55,712 nt of DNA from an uncultured Roseburia sp. (GTDB taxonomy: Bacteria > Bacillota > Clostridia > Lachnospirales > Lachnospiraceae). The stretch covers positions 1 through 55,712 of the forward strand of contig CAMFYL010000012.1 of assembly GCA_946002055.1 (NCBI GenBank), in the 5' to 3' direction. Under the pieces are notes generated by a model that made no database searches, had not been told where the DNA came from, and was given only the letters and a program-made list of their open reading frames with translations. Positions 16,508 to 25,140 of this stretch are shown here, in pieces (within the stretch, counting starts at the first letter, position 1; each line of letters begins with the position of its first letter). Made by a program: the position numbers and the translations under genes.

Positions 16508-18226
16508 TTATACGCAAATATCAGTAATCACAATCTGAATCTGCTCCCTGTTTCCAAAGGTATTGATCTGGGGATAATAGGTAATCATAAAGGTGTCGGA
16601 TTTCTCCATACACTGCTTCCACAAATCCTGAGGGCCAAAATAAAGGGCGTCCACTGTAAACCCATCTTCGCCTTTTGCCACCGCCTTGTAAAACTGTCCC
16701 TGCTTCCCTATGGCCTTCACCTGGGAAAAGGTAACATTCTTCTGGGCAAAAACAGGCTTGCTGTTGCCATTACCAAAGGGCTCTAACAAATCAAGCTGTT
16801 CTATTAAGGACATATTGAGATAGGAAAACGGCACAGGAACATCAATGTGTACCACCTTTTGCAGATCCTCTTCCCCAAGGGATGAATTCTCATTTATCTT
16901 CTCCCGAAAGCTCTCCAGATTCTCCTTTGGCATAGACAAACCCGCTGCCATAGGATGACCGCCAAACTTTGAAAACAGCTCCTGACACTTACACATTTCC
17001 TCATACATAGAAAATGCCTCCACTGATCGACCGGAGCCTTTCAAGCCCTCTTCCTGTTCACCATCCACCAGCACAAAGGTTGGCTTCTCGAAGCGTTCAC
17101 GAATTCTCCCGGCAATAATCCCCGCAATGCTTTCGTGGACTCCCGGCAAATAGATGACAAGCACTTTGTCATTGTTGAGATTCTTCTCAACTATGTCCAC
17201 AGCCCACTGGACTCCCCGCTCTGTCATCACCTTTCTCTCTTCATTAAGAGAAACCAACTGCTCTGCCAAAGCCGCTGCCGTCATGGTATCTTTCGCCTCC
17301 AACAATTCCAAAGACTTGGTGGCAGAATCCAATCGTCCGCTGGCATTGATACAAGGTCCCAGCACAAATCCAATGTGATATGCTCCCAAGGTCTTTCCCT
17401 CCAGACCACATCGCTTGATCAATGTTTCCATGCCAATATTTTTGGTGTGCTGTAGCTGGTGCAATCCCAGAGACACAATGGTGCGATTCTCCCCCTGTAG
17501 CTCCATCACATCCCCTACCGTTGCAAAAGCAGCATTTTCCAAAAACACATCACTGTCAGAAGCCGGCATATCCATAGCTGAAAATAGCTGTCCAATCACC
17601 TTCCAGGCAACAGCGGCACCACACAAATTCTTAAATGGATATGCACAGTTCTCCTGCTTGGGATTTACAATAGCATCTGCCGGCGGCAGCAGATATTTGC
17701 GTTCTCCATGGCATATCTCGTAAGGAATCTCATGATGGTCCGTCACAATCACCGTAAGACCTGCCTCCTTTGCCATGGCAATGGGCTCTCTGGCTGCAAT
17801 ACCGTTATCGCAGGTAATCACCACATCCACACCGTCATTCACACAAGATTCAATAATGGATTCGTTGATACCATAGCCGTCTGTCACCCGGTGGGGAATA
17901 CTGTAACTTACTTTGGCGCCACAATGTAACAGTCCCTGATGTAAAATATATGTGGCTTGTACACCATCAATATCATAATCCCCCACCACGCGAATGTGTT
18001 TGCCCTGTAAAATGGCATCCCTTAACAAGGACACAGCTTTCGCCATGTCCTTCATTGTTCCCCCATCTAAGAGTTGCTTGTGATCCGGGTGCAGAAAGAT
18101 TTGCATCTGTTCTTCACTGTCCAAACCCCGATTTACCATAATTCTGGCAATCACCTGATCTACGCCCAGATGCTCACCTATGCCTTTAAAATCTGCTCTC
18201 TTTGTATACTGTAACCATTTTGCCAC
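16508..18226 (-). CDS. recJ: Single-stranded-DNA-specific exonuclease RecJ
   Basis: 572 aa, standard for Firmicutes RecJ. The DHH phosphoesterase motifs coordinate the metals: GDYDIDG (Asp83, Asp85, Asp87) and TDHHEIP (Asp163-His164-His165), followed by the DHHA1 segment with KGSGRS and FGGHPMAAG. It degrades 5' ssDNA in recombination and mismatch repair. It begins 16 nt downstream of the SpoIID-like gene. Confidence 0.96.
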   Translation of the reverse strand: MAKWLQYTKRADFKGIGEHLGVDQVIARIMVNRGLDSEEQMQIFLHPDHKQLLDGGTMKDMAKAVSLLRDAILQGKHIRVVGDYDIDGVQATYILHQGLLHCGAKVSYSIPHRVTDGYGINESIIESCVNDGVDVVITCDNGIAAREPIAMAKEAGLTVIVTDHHEIPYEICHGERKYLLPPADAIVNPKQENCAYPFKNLCGAAVAWKVIGQLFSAMDMPASDSDVFLENAAFATVGDVMELQGENRTIVSLGLHQLQHTKNIGMETLIKRCGLEGKTLGAYHIGFVLGPCINASGRLDSATKSLELLEAKDTMTAAALAEQLVSLNEERKVMTERGVQWAVDIVEKNLNNDKVLVIYLPGVHESIAGIIAGRIRERFEKPTFVLVDGEQEEGLKGSGRSVEAFSMYEEMCKCQELFSKFGGHPMAAGLSMPKENLESFREKINENSSLGEEDLQKVVHIDVPVPFSYLNMSLIEQLDLLEPFGNGNSKPVFAQKNVTFSQVKAIGKQGQFYKAVAKGEDGFTVDALYFGPQDLWKQCMEKSDTFMITYYPQINTFGNREQIQIVITDICV

Positions 18227-18241
18227 GGTTCTTCCTCTTTT

Positions 18242-19495
18242 CTATAGTTCTGCTATTCCTGTTACCCCAACGTAAATCTGAGATATCTTATACCATGTGC
18301 GGTAATCTATGGCACCTGTTATGGGCAGACCGAAGATCGATTGGAATTCCTCCACGGACTCTGCCGTAAGAGGGCCATACACGCCGTCCTCATTTACCCT
18401 GGGAATTGCGGGGTAGTTGCGGGAAATGGCATTTAACTGCTCCTGAAGCTGTCGCACCTTACTTCCCGAGGAACCAATGCCCAGTTCTCCGGGATAAGAA
18501 CTTGGTATCCCGCTAATCTCCTCCGCTGTGTTAATGAACATATCATTACCATAATAATACCGCAAAATCTCAATGGTGCGAAGTCCCTGATCTGCCAAGT
18601 TTTTGGATCCCCACTGACTCATCCAGTTGGGACAGGTGACATTTTTGCCGTCACAGTACTGGGTAAGGATAGGCTGTCGCACATTTGGCCGGGAGAGATA
18701 GTTGGTATACATCTCATCCACAATCTGGGAAATGGATTCAAAAACGGTTCGGCCATAGGACCATTTCTGATCGTAGGCGGTGGAGGATGTGATAGTAAAA
18801 TCATACCCCTTTCCCCTGTACCATTCCGTGTACACCCTGTTGAGTGTAAAAGACATAATGGCAAGTACATTGGCTCTGATTGCCGCATCCGGCCAGGTGG
18901 CATATATTTCGCTGGATGCCACATTTTTTATATAATCCCGATAGGTTACATAATAGTTTTTGGCATCTCGATTGGAGGGTACTCCGTCATGCACTACAAC
19001 GTACTCCGGTATTACCACCCGACTGAGGACAATTTCTCCCGTCTCTGTCACAGGCTTTATCTCAGCTTCCGGAACCTTAGGCGTGGATGGAACAAACAGT
19101 GTGTTTCCCGGAACCACAATTTCTTCTTCCACCGGCGTCTCTCCCGCCAATGGGTTAAGAAGGATTGGCTGAAGCGCCAACTGATCCGGAAACACCTCAG
19201 CATCTATGATTTCCAGCGGTTCGTATCCCGCCGCCTGCACTGTGATATTGTACTGACTGTATGGCTGGGCTGCCCCCGGCTCCAAGCTGTACTCCAACGG
19301 CGGTGACTGTAAGCGTAGCAAAGGAATCTGTCCTGCTTCATCCGCTGTAAAGGTACGTATTAGGCTGCCGTCTGTGGCATTGTAAATAGAGACCGTAGCA
19401 CCCGGCAAAGGTTCTCCTGTGTCTCTGCCAAAAATCTCCACAGACAATTCACCTGAGGAGCCTATACTGTTTCCCGTTGTCAAATCTACTTCCAT
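18242..19495 (-). CDS. SpoIID-like protein with N-terminal carboxypeptidase-regulatory-like and C-terminal PG-binding domains
   Basis: 417 aa. Residues ~15-100 form a CarboxypepD_reg-like beta domain (VEIFGRDTGEPLPGATVSIY; VQAAGYEPLEI). The middle (~180-310) resembles the SpoIID/LytB region (VASSEIYATWPDAAIRANVLA) with a Cys pair in CDGKNVTC. The C-terminus (~335-400) is a PG_binding_1 domain (GSSGSKVRQLQEQL, DGVYGPLTAESVEEFQ, GAIDYRTW). No signal peptide is seen, although the partners are wall polymers. Such proteins occur in Clostridia, function unassigned; a spore or septal wall role is inference. Confidence 0.8.
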   Translation of the reverse strand: MEVDLTTGNSIGSSGELSVEIFGRDTGEPLPGATVSIYNATDGSLIRTFTADEAGQIPLLRLQSPPLEYSLEPGAAQPYSQYNITVQAAGYEPLEIIDAEVFPDQLALQPILLNPLAGETPVEEEIVVPGNTLFVPSTPKVPEAEIKPVTETGEIVLSRVVIPEYVVVHDGVPSNRDAKNYYVTYRDYIKNVASSEIYATWPDAAIRANVLAIMSFTLNRVYTEWYRGKGYDFTITSSTAYDQKWSYGRTVFESISQIVDEMYTNYLSRPNVRQPILTQYCDGKNVTCPNWMSQWGSKNLADQGLRTIEILRYYYGNDMFINTAEEISGIPSSYPGELGIGSSGSKVRQLQEQLNAISRNYPAIPRVNEDGVYGPLTAESVEEFQSIFGLPITGAIDYRTWYKISQIYVGVTGIAEL

Positions 19496-19554
19496 AGATT
19501 TACCTCAAAGGCTTTTCTTCCTTACTATATGCCACTTTCTCTTTGCGGGTTCCT

Positions 19555-19920
19555 CTAGGCTATCACCTTTTTTAGTACGGCCACATCATCATCAAAGGTT
19601 TTCTTTACCCGGGACAAATATTTCTCGATATCCTTCCTGTTGTAAGGCGGGTTCCTAAGTTCCTCTGTCAAAGGTTGCGTCTCTTCAAATAAACCATTTA
19701 GCCCAAGATTTGCACTGGCACCCTTCAAGGAATGAATGGCTCGAAATGCCGCCTCATAGTCCTCCCTTGCCAAGGCCTCTTCCACATCCTGCATATAGGT
19801 TCCGTTTACCAGCTTCGCCAACAGACGCAGGTAAAAATCCTCCGAATCCAGAAAACGCGGCAGCGTCTCCTCAAGATTCACCCCCAGCTCTTCCAAATAT
19901 GCTTTTTTTGTTGCTTCCAT
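19555..19920 (-). CDS. Stand-alone HPt (histidine phosphotransfer) protein
   Basis: 121 aa. The four-helix HPt motif has His63 in AIHSLKGASANLG, matching the H-x-[LI]-K-G consensus. It can shuttle phosphate between receiver domains; partners are not adjacent. It ends 59 nt upstream of the SpoIID-like gene and starts about 17 bp after the pta terminator. Confidence 0.9.
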   Translation of the reverse strand: MEATKKAYLEELGVNLEETLPRFLDSEDFYLRLLAKLVNGTYMQDVEEALAREDYEAAFRAIHSLKGASANLGLNGLFEETQPLTEELRNPPYNRKDIEKYLSRVKKTFDDDVAVLKKVIA

Positions 19921-19936
19921 CCAATTCTCCTTTCAC

Positions 19937-19987
19937 AAAAAAGCCAGACAAGAGGGCACAAATCCTTTGTGCTCTATTCTTGTCTGG
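19937..19987 (-). terminator. Intrinsic terminator after pta
   Basis: On the minus strand a 10-bp stem (CCAGACAAGA / TCTTGTCTGG) with an extra inner GCACAAA/TTTGTGC stem is followed by CTTTTTT. Confidence 0.9.
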
Positions 19988-20017
19988 TCTTCTTTCGTAA
20001 TACTATGTAAAAATATG

Positions 20018-21001
20018 TTATGCCAAAGCAGCTGTGATGATGGCCATAGAATAAACTTCTGCGGCGTTACATCCTCTTGACAAATCGTTAATTGGTGCAT
20101 TCAGTCCCAAAAGAATCGGACCGTATGCTTCGAAGTTACCAAGTCTCTGAGCAATCTTGTAACCGATGTTACCGGCGTTGATGTCAGGGAATACAAAGGT
20201 ATTGGCGTGACCAGCCACTTCAGATCCCTTGCACTTTGTACGGGCAACTCTTGGAGAAACTGCTGCGTCAAACTGAATCTCACCTTCGATTGGAAGGTTA
20301 GGGTATTTCTCCTTTGCCTTAGCTGCTGCATTGCGCATCTTGTCTACATCCTCGCCCTTACCGGAGCCAAGAGTAGAGTAGCTTAAGAATGCAACCTGTG
20401 GATCGATACCAAAGATACGAGCACACTCAGCTGTCTCTCCGGCAATCTCAACAAGCTCGTCCTCTGTAGGCTTAATGTTGATAGCACAATCTGCCATTGC
20501 AAGTACTTCGTTTTCACCGGTAGCTGATGGACGAACCAAGATAAAGCATGAGGATACGATGCTGTTACCCGGCTTCGTCTTAATCAACTGAAGTGCAGGA
20601 CGTACTGTATCTGCTGTAGAGTAAGTAGCCCCTCCCAAAAGTGAGTCAGCAAGTCCCATCTTAACAAGCATTGTTCCGAAATAATTCGCCTGGCTCAATA
20701 CTTCGCGAGCCTGCTCAGGTGTAACACCCTTGCTCTTTCTAAGTTCGCAGAACATCTCAACCATCTCATCCATTCTGTCAAAGTTTGCCGGGTCAATGAT
20801 TTCTGCACCGCGAATATTAAATCCGCTCTTCTCAGCTTCAGCCTCAATCTCTGCCGGGTTACCCACAAGGATTGGATGAAGGAAATTACTAGCCAACAAA
20901 CGAGATGATGCCTCTAAGATACGAGGATCTGTTCCCTCTGTGAATACGATTTTCTTAGGATCTTTTTTTAGAATGTCAATTAACTGTCCAAAACCAAACA
21001 T
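20018..21001 (-). CDS. pta: Phosphate acetyltransferase
   Basis: 327 aa, the short form without a DRTGG regulatory domain. It converts acetyl-CoA and phosphate to acetyl-phosphate for acetate production. Signatures are KIVFTEGTDPRILEAS near the N-terminus, GGATYSTADTVRPALQ in the middle and the C-terminal NTFVFPDINAGNIGYK and APINDLSRGCN. AAGGGAAAAG precedes ATG 21001. ackA, the usual partner, is not adjacent: downstream is a terminator and the HPt gene, upstream a divergent ECF gene. Confidence 0.96.
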   Translation of the reverse strand: MFGFGQLIDILKKDPKKIVFTEGTDPRILEASSRLLASNFLHPILVGNPAEIEAEAEKSGFNIRGAEIIDPANFDRMDEMVEMFCELRKSKGVTPEQAREVLSQANYFGTMLVKMGLADSLLGGATYSTADTVRPALQLIKTKPGNSIVSSCFILVRPSATGENEVLAMADCAINIKPTEDELVEIAGETAECARIFGIDPQVAFLSYSTLGSGKGEDVDKMRNAAAKAKEKYPNLPIEGEIQFDAAVSPRVARTKCKGSEVAGHANTFVFPDINAGNIGYKIAQRLGNFEAYGPILLGLNAPINDLSRGCNAAEVYSMAIITAALA

Positions 21002-21114
21002 ATCTTTTCCCTTTCTGTGATTTTCTTATTTTCATCAATATTCTATCATTCAAAACTCCTTTTGAAAACACGGAAACCACATAATTTGTGTTTTTTCTAA
21101 AATACATCTTCCCT

Positions 21115-21137
21115 TTCGTACACGAAATAGGTATAAT
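21115..21137 (+). promoter_or_regulatory. Possible operator and -10 box of the ECF S-component gene
   Basis: TATAAT at 21132-21137 has no good -35; instead the 12-bp inverted repeat TTCGTACACGAA (21115-21126) lies in the spacer. This would fit a regulated promoter, but rests on sequence alone. Confidence 0.35.
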
Positions 21138-21172
21138 GTTGCCTATTAAGGGTAAACTAAGGAGAAAAAGAT

Positions 21173-21721
21173 ATGAATACAAAGAACATAATTTTCACAG
21201 CACTGTTTGCTGCACTTACCTGCGTGGCAACAATGATCATCAAGTTACCAACTCCAACTATGGGCTACATTCATCCGGGAGATGCCATCGTGCTTCTCTC
21301 CGGATTATTGCTGGGTCCTTGGTATGGTAGCTTCGCCGCCGGGCTGGGTTCTATGCTTGCCGATTTATTTAGCGGATACTTAAGTTATGCACCTGCAACC
21401 TTTATCATCAAGTTCTTCACAGCCTTTATTGCCTGTGTTCTCTTTAAGAGTTTGAAAAAGGTTCTTGGAAAAGTTGCTCCTGTCATTATTGCAGGAACTG
21501 TGGGAGAAGCCTTTATGGTTATGGGATACTTCTTATTTGAAATTTTTATGCTGGCTGTTTCCACCGGTGGAAAGTTCAGCACCGCAAGCCTCACAGCAGG
21601 CATCACTGCATCGGCAAGCGGCATTCCATTTAACATTGTACAGGGTATTTTCGGTGTCATTATCGCCACAATTTTATATCCTATATTAGTAAAAATCTTT
21701 CATTCTATGGAGGAAAAGTAA
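21173..21721 (+). CDS. ECF transporter S component
   Basis: 182 aa, strongly hydrophobic with about six segments. The N-terminus (KNIIFTALFAALTCVAT) and the HPGDAIVLLSGLLLGPWYG / GSMLADLFSGY motifs are characteristic of substrate-binding S components of energy-coupling-factor vitamin transporters. The S unit is encoded without EcfA/EcfT, so it must share the general energising module. The ligand cannot be read from sequence and no riboswitch was recognised upstream. GGAG precedes ATG 21173. Confidence 0.88.
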   Translation: MNTKNIIFTALFAALTCVATMIIKLPTPTMGYIHPGDAIVLLSGLLLGPWYGSFAAGLGSMLADLFSGYLSYAPATFIIKFFTAFIACVLFKSLKKVLGKVAPVIIAGTVGEAFMVMGYFLFEIFMLAVSTGGKFSTASLTAGITASASGIPFNIVQGIFGVIIATILYPILVKIFHSMEEK

Positions 21722-21722
21722 T

Positions 21723-21899
21723 ATGAATTTGCCATTGGATTCCGTTATGCTACTCAGCGTAGTTAACACAAATCTTCGAGACCGTTACGAAAGCTTAGAT
21801 GCTTTTTGTCAGGCAGAGGATGTAAATAAAGAGGATTTGATCAATCGCTTAAAAGCCATTGATTACATTTACGACCCAAAGAAAAATCAGTTTAAATAG
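21723..21899 (+). CDS. DUF4250 small protein
   Basis: 58 aa, one base after the S-component stop, with GGAGG at the end of that gene serving as SD, so translation is coupled. The sequence (MNLPLDSVMLLSVVNTNLRD, then YESLDAFCQAE and a C-terminal KAIDYIYDPKKNQF) matches the DUF4250 family of about 60-aa acidic proteins in Clostridia. Function unknown; the family looks like a small helix-turn-helix-like fold, which is inference. Confidence 0.9.
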   Translation: MNLPLDSVMLLSVVNTNLRDRYESLDAFCQAEDVNKEDLINRLKAIDYIYDPKKNQFK

Positions 21900-21902
21900 G
21901 CA

Positions 21903-21939
21903 AAAAAACGCTGCAGAGCATCCCTCTACAGCGTTTTTT
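21903..21939. terminator. Bidirectional intrinsic terminator
   Basis: AAAAAACGCTG pairs with CAGCGTTTTTT around an inner AGAG/CTCT stem. It ends the S-component/DUF4250 transcript and the convergent DUF3021-like gene. Confidence 0.92.
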
Positions 21940-21942
21940 ATG

Positions 21943-22374
21943 TTATCTTTTTTCCCGGAGTTTCTTCAAGGCATCGTTTACTCGATCTGCCTCCCCCTTT
22001 TCCAAATACCACTTAATCACATAAGATAATACTTCAAAGAAGATTACAGAGAAAAATACGACGATGTATACAACTTCTCCTACTCTGTCTCCAAAGAGGA
22101 AATGCACCACCCAGATAATTGCCACCTCAAGAACAATCCATTCCACAAATCGTTGTACCATAATCTGTTTTATGGTTAAATCTTCGATAAAATAGGTGGG
22201 CAGGCACGGCAGCATACACACCAAAGCCAGTCCAAATGGCAAGAAGAAATGCATAAACGAAATCTGAACGTCTCTGGCAAACAGGCTTCCCACCACCGCA
22301 ATAGATAAGGTATTCTCAGCCACTACCGTTATGTAATCAAAGATAAATTCTCTTATTGGATCAAATTCCTTCAT
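21943..22374 (-). CDS. DUF3021-like membrane protein
   Basis: 143 aa with four hydrophobic segments (~18-33, ~40-62, ~78-93, ~98-122) and a basic C-terminal tail. It overlaps the LytTR gene by 14 nt. LytTR regulators paired with four-TM DUF3021 proteins are a recurrent Firmicutes arrangement; the membrane partner is thought to antagonise or inform the regulator. The family assignment rests on topology and this pairing. Confidence 0.75.
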   Translation of the reverse strand: MKEFDPIREFIFDYITVVAENTLSIAVVGSLFARDVQISFMHFFLPFGLALVCMLPCLPTYFIEDLTIKQIMVQRFVEWIVLEVAIIWVVHFLFGDRVGEVVYIVVFFSVIFFEVLSYVIKWYLEKGEADRVNDALKKLREKR

Positions 22375-22807
22375 TGATTTCCTCCATCATTCCCTTGGCA
22401 TAGCTTCTTGTAATCAAAATCTCTTCCCCATTTTCCATCTTGGCATATAATCTTCCATTCAGGGCCGGGCGCACAGATACAATATGATAAATATTGATTA
22501 ACACAGATTTAGATCCTCGTACAATGCGAAATTTCTCCAACTGTTCCTGTAGCTGATACAGGCGGGATTTCACCTCATATACATCATCTGACGTATAACA
22601 GAATACCAAATCTCCCACGGCCTCAACGTACAAAATATCTCTGATGGGTGTCTGCACCATTTCTTTATCCCGGGTGTAAACAGCCAGGGTTCCACCGATA
22701 TTCCGGCAGAAATCACGAATTTCTTCAAATTCCTTTGTCCAATTCACATAGGAGAGCAAAACTCCCTGCTCCTCTACCGTGTCAACTTCCTTTTCCAATA
22801 CTTTCAT
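22361..22807 (-). CDS. LytTR-domain DNA-binding regulator
   Basis: 148 aa, no receiver domain. The C-terminal ~100 residues are a LytTR domain: IRDILYVEAVGDLVFCYT, then LYQLQEQLEKFRIVRGSKSV (the F-R-x-S/G-x-S-x-x-x-N type recognition segment) and INIYHIVSVRPALNGRLYA, ending in a basic strand with ITRSYAKG. It probably regulates its own operon with the membrane partner. It lies 15 nt downstream of a CheY-like gene, so the receiver function may be supplied in trans. Confidence 0.87.
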   Translation of the reverse strand: MKVLEKEVDTVEEQGVLLSYVNWTKEFEEIRDFCRNIGGTLAVYTRDKEMVQTPIRDILYVEAVGDLVFCYTSDDVYEVKSRLYQLQEQLEKFRIVRGSKSVLINIYHIVSVRPALNGRLYAKMENGEEILITRSYAKGMMEEINEGI

Positions 22808-22821
22808 AAAAAATTCCCCAA

Positions 22822-23175
22822 TTATCTGTACTTACGGATAGCCTCCTTGATGCGCTCCTTGTCAAATGGCTTTACGATAAAGTCAAGAGCTCCCGCTTCA
22901 ATGGCCTGGAAAACAAATTCCTGCTGTCCCATGGCAGAACACATAATAACCTTGGCATTGGGATCAAACTGAATAATCCCCTTGAGGGAATCAATTCCAC
23001 CCATCACCGGCATAGTAATGTCCATGGTAACAAGGTCAGGCTTTAGGAGTTTGTATTTCTCGATAGCCTCAACTCCGTCTGCGGCTTCCCCAACAATCTC
23101 GTGACCATCTTCCATTAAGATCTGGCCCAGAGCCATACGTACGAAAGACGCATCATCTACTACTAGTATTTTCAT
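22822..23175 (-). CDS. CheY-like single-domain response regulator
   Basis: 117 aa from ATG 23175, set by AGGAGG 7 nt upstream. A bare receiver: acidic pair VVDDASFVR, phosphoacceptor Asp52 (LVTMDITMPVMGG), Thr/Ser switch VIMCSAMGQ and Lys in FIVKPFDKERI. It is close to Firmicutes CheY. No che gene is adjacent, but a soluble MCP-like gene occurs at 15.4-16.3 kb. Confidence 0.93.
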   Translation of the reverse strand: MKILVVDDASFVRMALGQILMEDGHEIVGEAADGVEAIEKYKLLKPDLVTMDITMPVMGGIDSLKGIIQFDPNAKVIMCSAMGQQEFVFQAIEAGALDFIVKPFDKERIKEAIRKYR

Positions 23176-23210
23176 ATCGACTCCTCCTTTGTACTTACCC
23201 AATCCAATCC

Positions 23211-24482
23211 TTAGGCCTCGTCAATGGCCTTTCCGATATCATGGCGCATATACTTATTCTCAAAATCAATCCAGTTTGTTGCATTGTATGCCTTTGCTCT
23301 GGCATCCTTCAAATCTGATCCCTTGGCGGTAATGCCCAAGACGCGACCACCGTTTGTCACAATCTTACCTGCCTCATTTAAAGCAGTTCCGGCATGGAAG
23401 CAGAAATAGTCCTTGTTGTCAAATTGATCAAATCCGGTAATCTCAAATCCCTTTTCGTAAGCCACCGGATATCCCTCAGAGGCAAGTACCACACAAACGG
23501 CAGCATTGTCTTCAAACTCCAGGTTAATCTGGTCTAAGGTTCCGTCAACACAGGCCTCCATCACATCTATAATGTCATTCTTCATTCTGGGAAGAACAAC
23601 CTGTGCCTCCGGGTCACCAAATCTGGCATTGTACTCAAGAACCTTAGGTCCTTCCTCTGTCAGCATCAAGCCAAAGAAGATAACGCCCTTAAACTCTCTA
23701 CCCTCAGCTGCCATAGCATCAACCGTTGCCTGATAGATGTATTTCTTGCAGAATTCATCCACTTCCTTTGTATAAAACGGACTTGGGGAAAAGGTTCCCA
23801 TTCCACCGGTGTTGAGTCCTGTATCACCATCCCCGGCTCTCTTGTGATCCTGAGCACTGCTCATAATCTGAATGTTCTTGCCATCCACAAAGGAAAGAAC
23901 CGATACTTCGCGGCCTGTCATAAACTCTTCGATGACCATGGTATTTCCCGCATCGCCAAATTTCTTTTCCTGCATAATGGAAGCTACGCCTTCTATGGCC
24001 TCTTCCTTGGTATTGCAAATCAAAACACCCTTACCAAGAGCCAAGCCGTCTGCCTTTAACACGATAGGCATCTTAGCTGTTTCTATGTAGGCAAGCGCCT
24101 TCTGGGGGTCATCAAAGTTCTCATACCCTGCAGTTGGAATGTTATATTTCTTCATTAAATCCTTAGAGAAAGCCTTACTACCCTCTAAAATTGCCGCATT
24201 CTTTCTAGGTCCGAATACCTTCAGTCCCTCTGCCTCAAAGGCGTCAACAACACCTCCCACCAACGGATCATCCATACCAATGATGGTAAAGTCAATTTCC
24301 TTCTCCTTGGCAAATGCCACTAGTTTATCAAATTCCATTGCTCCGATAGAAACACACTCTGCAATCTGTCCGATTCCGGCATTTCCCGGTGCACAATAAA
24401 TCTTATCTACTCTAGGGCTCTTAGCAACGCTCATACAAATGGCATGCTCACGTCCACCACTACCTACAACTAATACCTTCAT
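23211..24482 (-). CDS. purD: Phosphoribosylamine-glycine ligase (GARS)
   Basis: 423 aa. ATP-grasp enzyme of purine synthesis joining glycine to phosphoribosylamine. N-terminal signature KVLVVGSGGREHAICM; ATP-binding region KADGLALGKGVLI; GGMGTFSPSPF; and the metal site LEYNARFGDPEAQVVLPR. Normal length. Third gene in purM-purN-purD, 11 nt after purN. Confidence 0.97.
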   Translation of the reverse strand: MKVLVVGSGGREHAICMSVAKSPRVDKIYCAPGNAGIGQIAECVSIGAMEFDKLVAFAKEKEIDFTIIGMDDPLVGGVVDAFEAEGLKVFGPRKNAAILEGSKAFSKDLMKKYNIPTAGYENFDDPQKALAYIETAKMPIVLKADGLALGKGVLICNTKEEAIEGVASIMQEKKFGDAGNTMVIEEFMTGREVSVLSFVDGKNIQIMSSAQDHKRAGDGDTGLNTGGMGTFSPSPFYTKEVDEFCKKYIYQATVDAMAAEGREFKGVIFFGLMLTEEGPKVLEYNARFGDPEAQVVLPRMKNDIIDVMEACVDGTLDQINLEFEDNAAVCVVLASEGYPVAYEKGFEITGFDQFDNKDYFCFHAGTALNEAGKIVTNGGRVLGITAKGSDLKDARAKAYNATNWIDFENKYMRHDIGKAIDEA

Positions 24483-24493
24483 GAATTTTCCTC

Positions 24494-25120
24494 CTAATCT
24501 GCAATCACTGCCTTGCCATCTACCACAGAAACCTTGCCTGCTGCAATCAAATCAATTGCCTGTGGCAAAATCTGCCACTCCGCCTGTTCCATGACGCGCT
24601 GCTGTAATGCCTTGGGCGTATCACCCTGCTGGACTTCAACTGACTTTTGCAAAATGATGGGACCGGTATCTGTTCCTTCATCCACAAAGTGTACGGTGGC
24701 TCCCGTCACCTTCACCCCACGCTCTAATACCCCTTCGTGAACCTTCAGACCATAATAGCCCGTGCCACAGAAGGATGGAATCAAGGATGGATGTATGTTA
24801 ATGATACGGTTGCGATATGATGCAATCATCTCCGGCGGAATCACCACCAGGAAGCCTGCTAATACCACCAAATCAACCTGATAGGTATCTAGTTTTCTTA
24901 GAAATTCCCCATTGAACTCATCCCTTGTGTCGTAATCCTTTGGAGAAATGCACACGGCCTCAATGCCTTTGTTCTTGGCACGCTCCAAAGCGTATGCGCC
25001 GGGATTATTACTGATAACCACGGAAATCTCTGTATTATGTATTTTACCTGCATCAATGGCATCCATAATGGCCTGTAAATTCGTGCCACCGCCGGAAACC
25101 AACACCGCTATTTTTAACAT
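24494..25120 (-). CDS. purN: Phosphoribosylglycinamide formyltransferase
   Basis: 208 aa from ATG 25120 (GAGG 7 nt upstream). It transfers formyl from 10-formyl-THF to GAR. LVSGGGTNLQAIMDAI binds the phosphate, the catalytic Asn-His-Asp set is visible as RIINIHPSLIPSF and ATVHFVDEGTDTGPII. Lies 20 nt after purM. Confidence 0.96.
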   Translation of the reverse strand: MLKIAVLVSGGGTNLQAIMDAIDAGKIHNTEISVVISNNPGAYALERAKNKGIEAVCISPKDYDTRDEFNGEFLRKLDTYQVDLVVLAGFLVVIPPEMIASYRNRIINIHPSLIPSFCGTGYYGLKVHEGVLERGVKVTGATVHFVDEGTDTGPIILQKSVEVQQGDTPKALQQRVMEQAEWQILPQAIDLIAAGKVSVVDGKAVIAD

Positions 25121-25140
25121 ATCTGTACCTCGAATCATGC

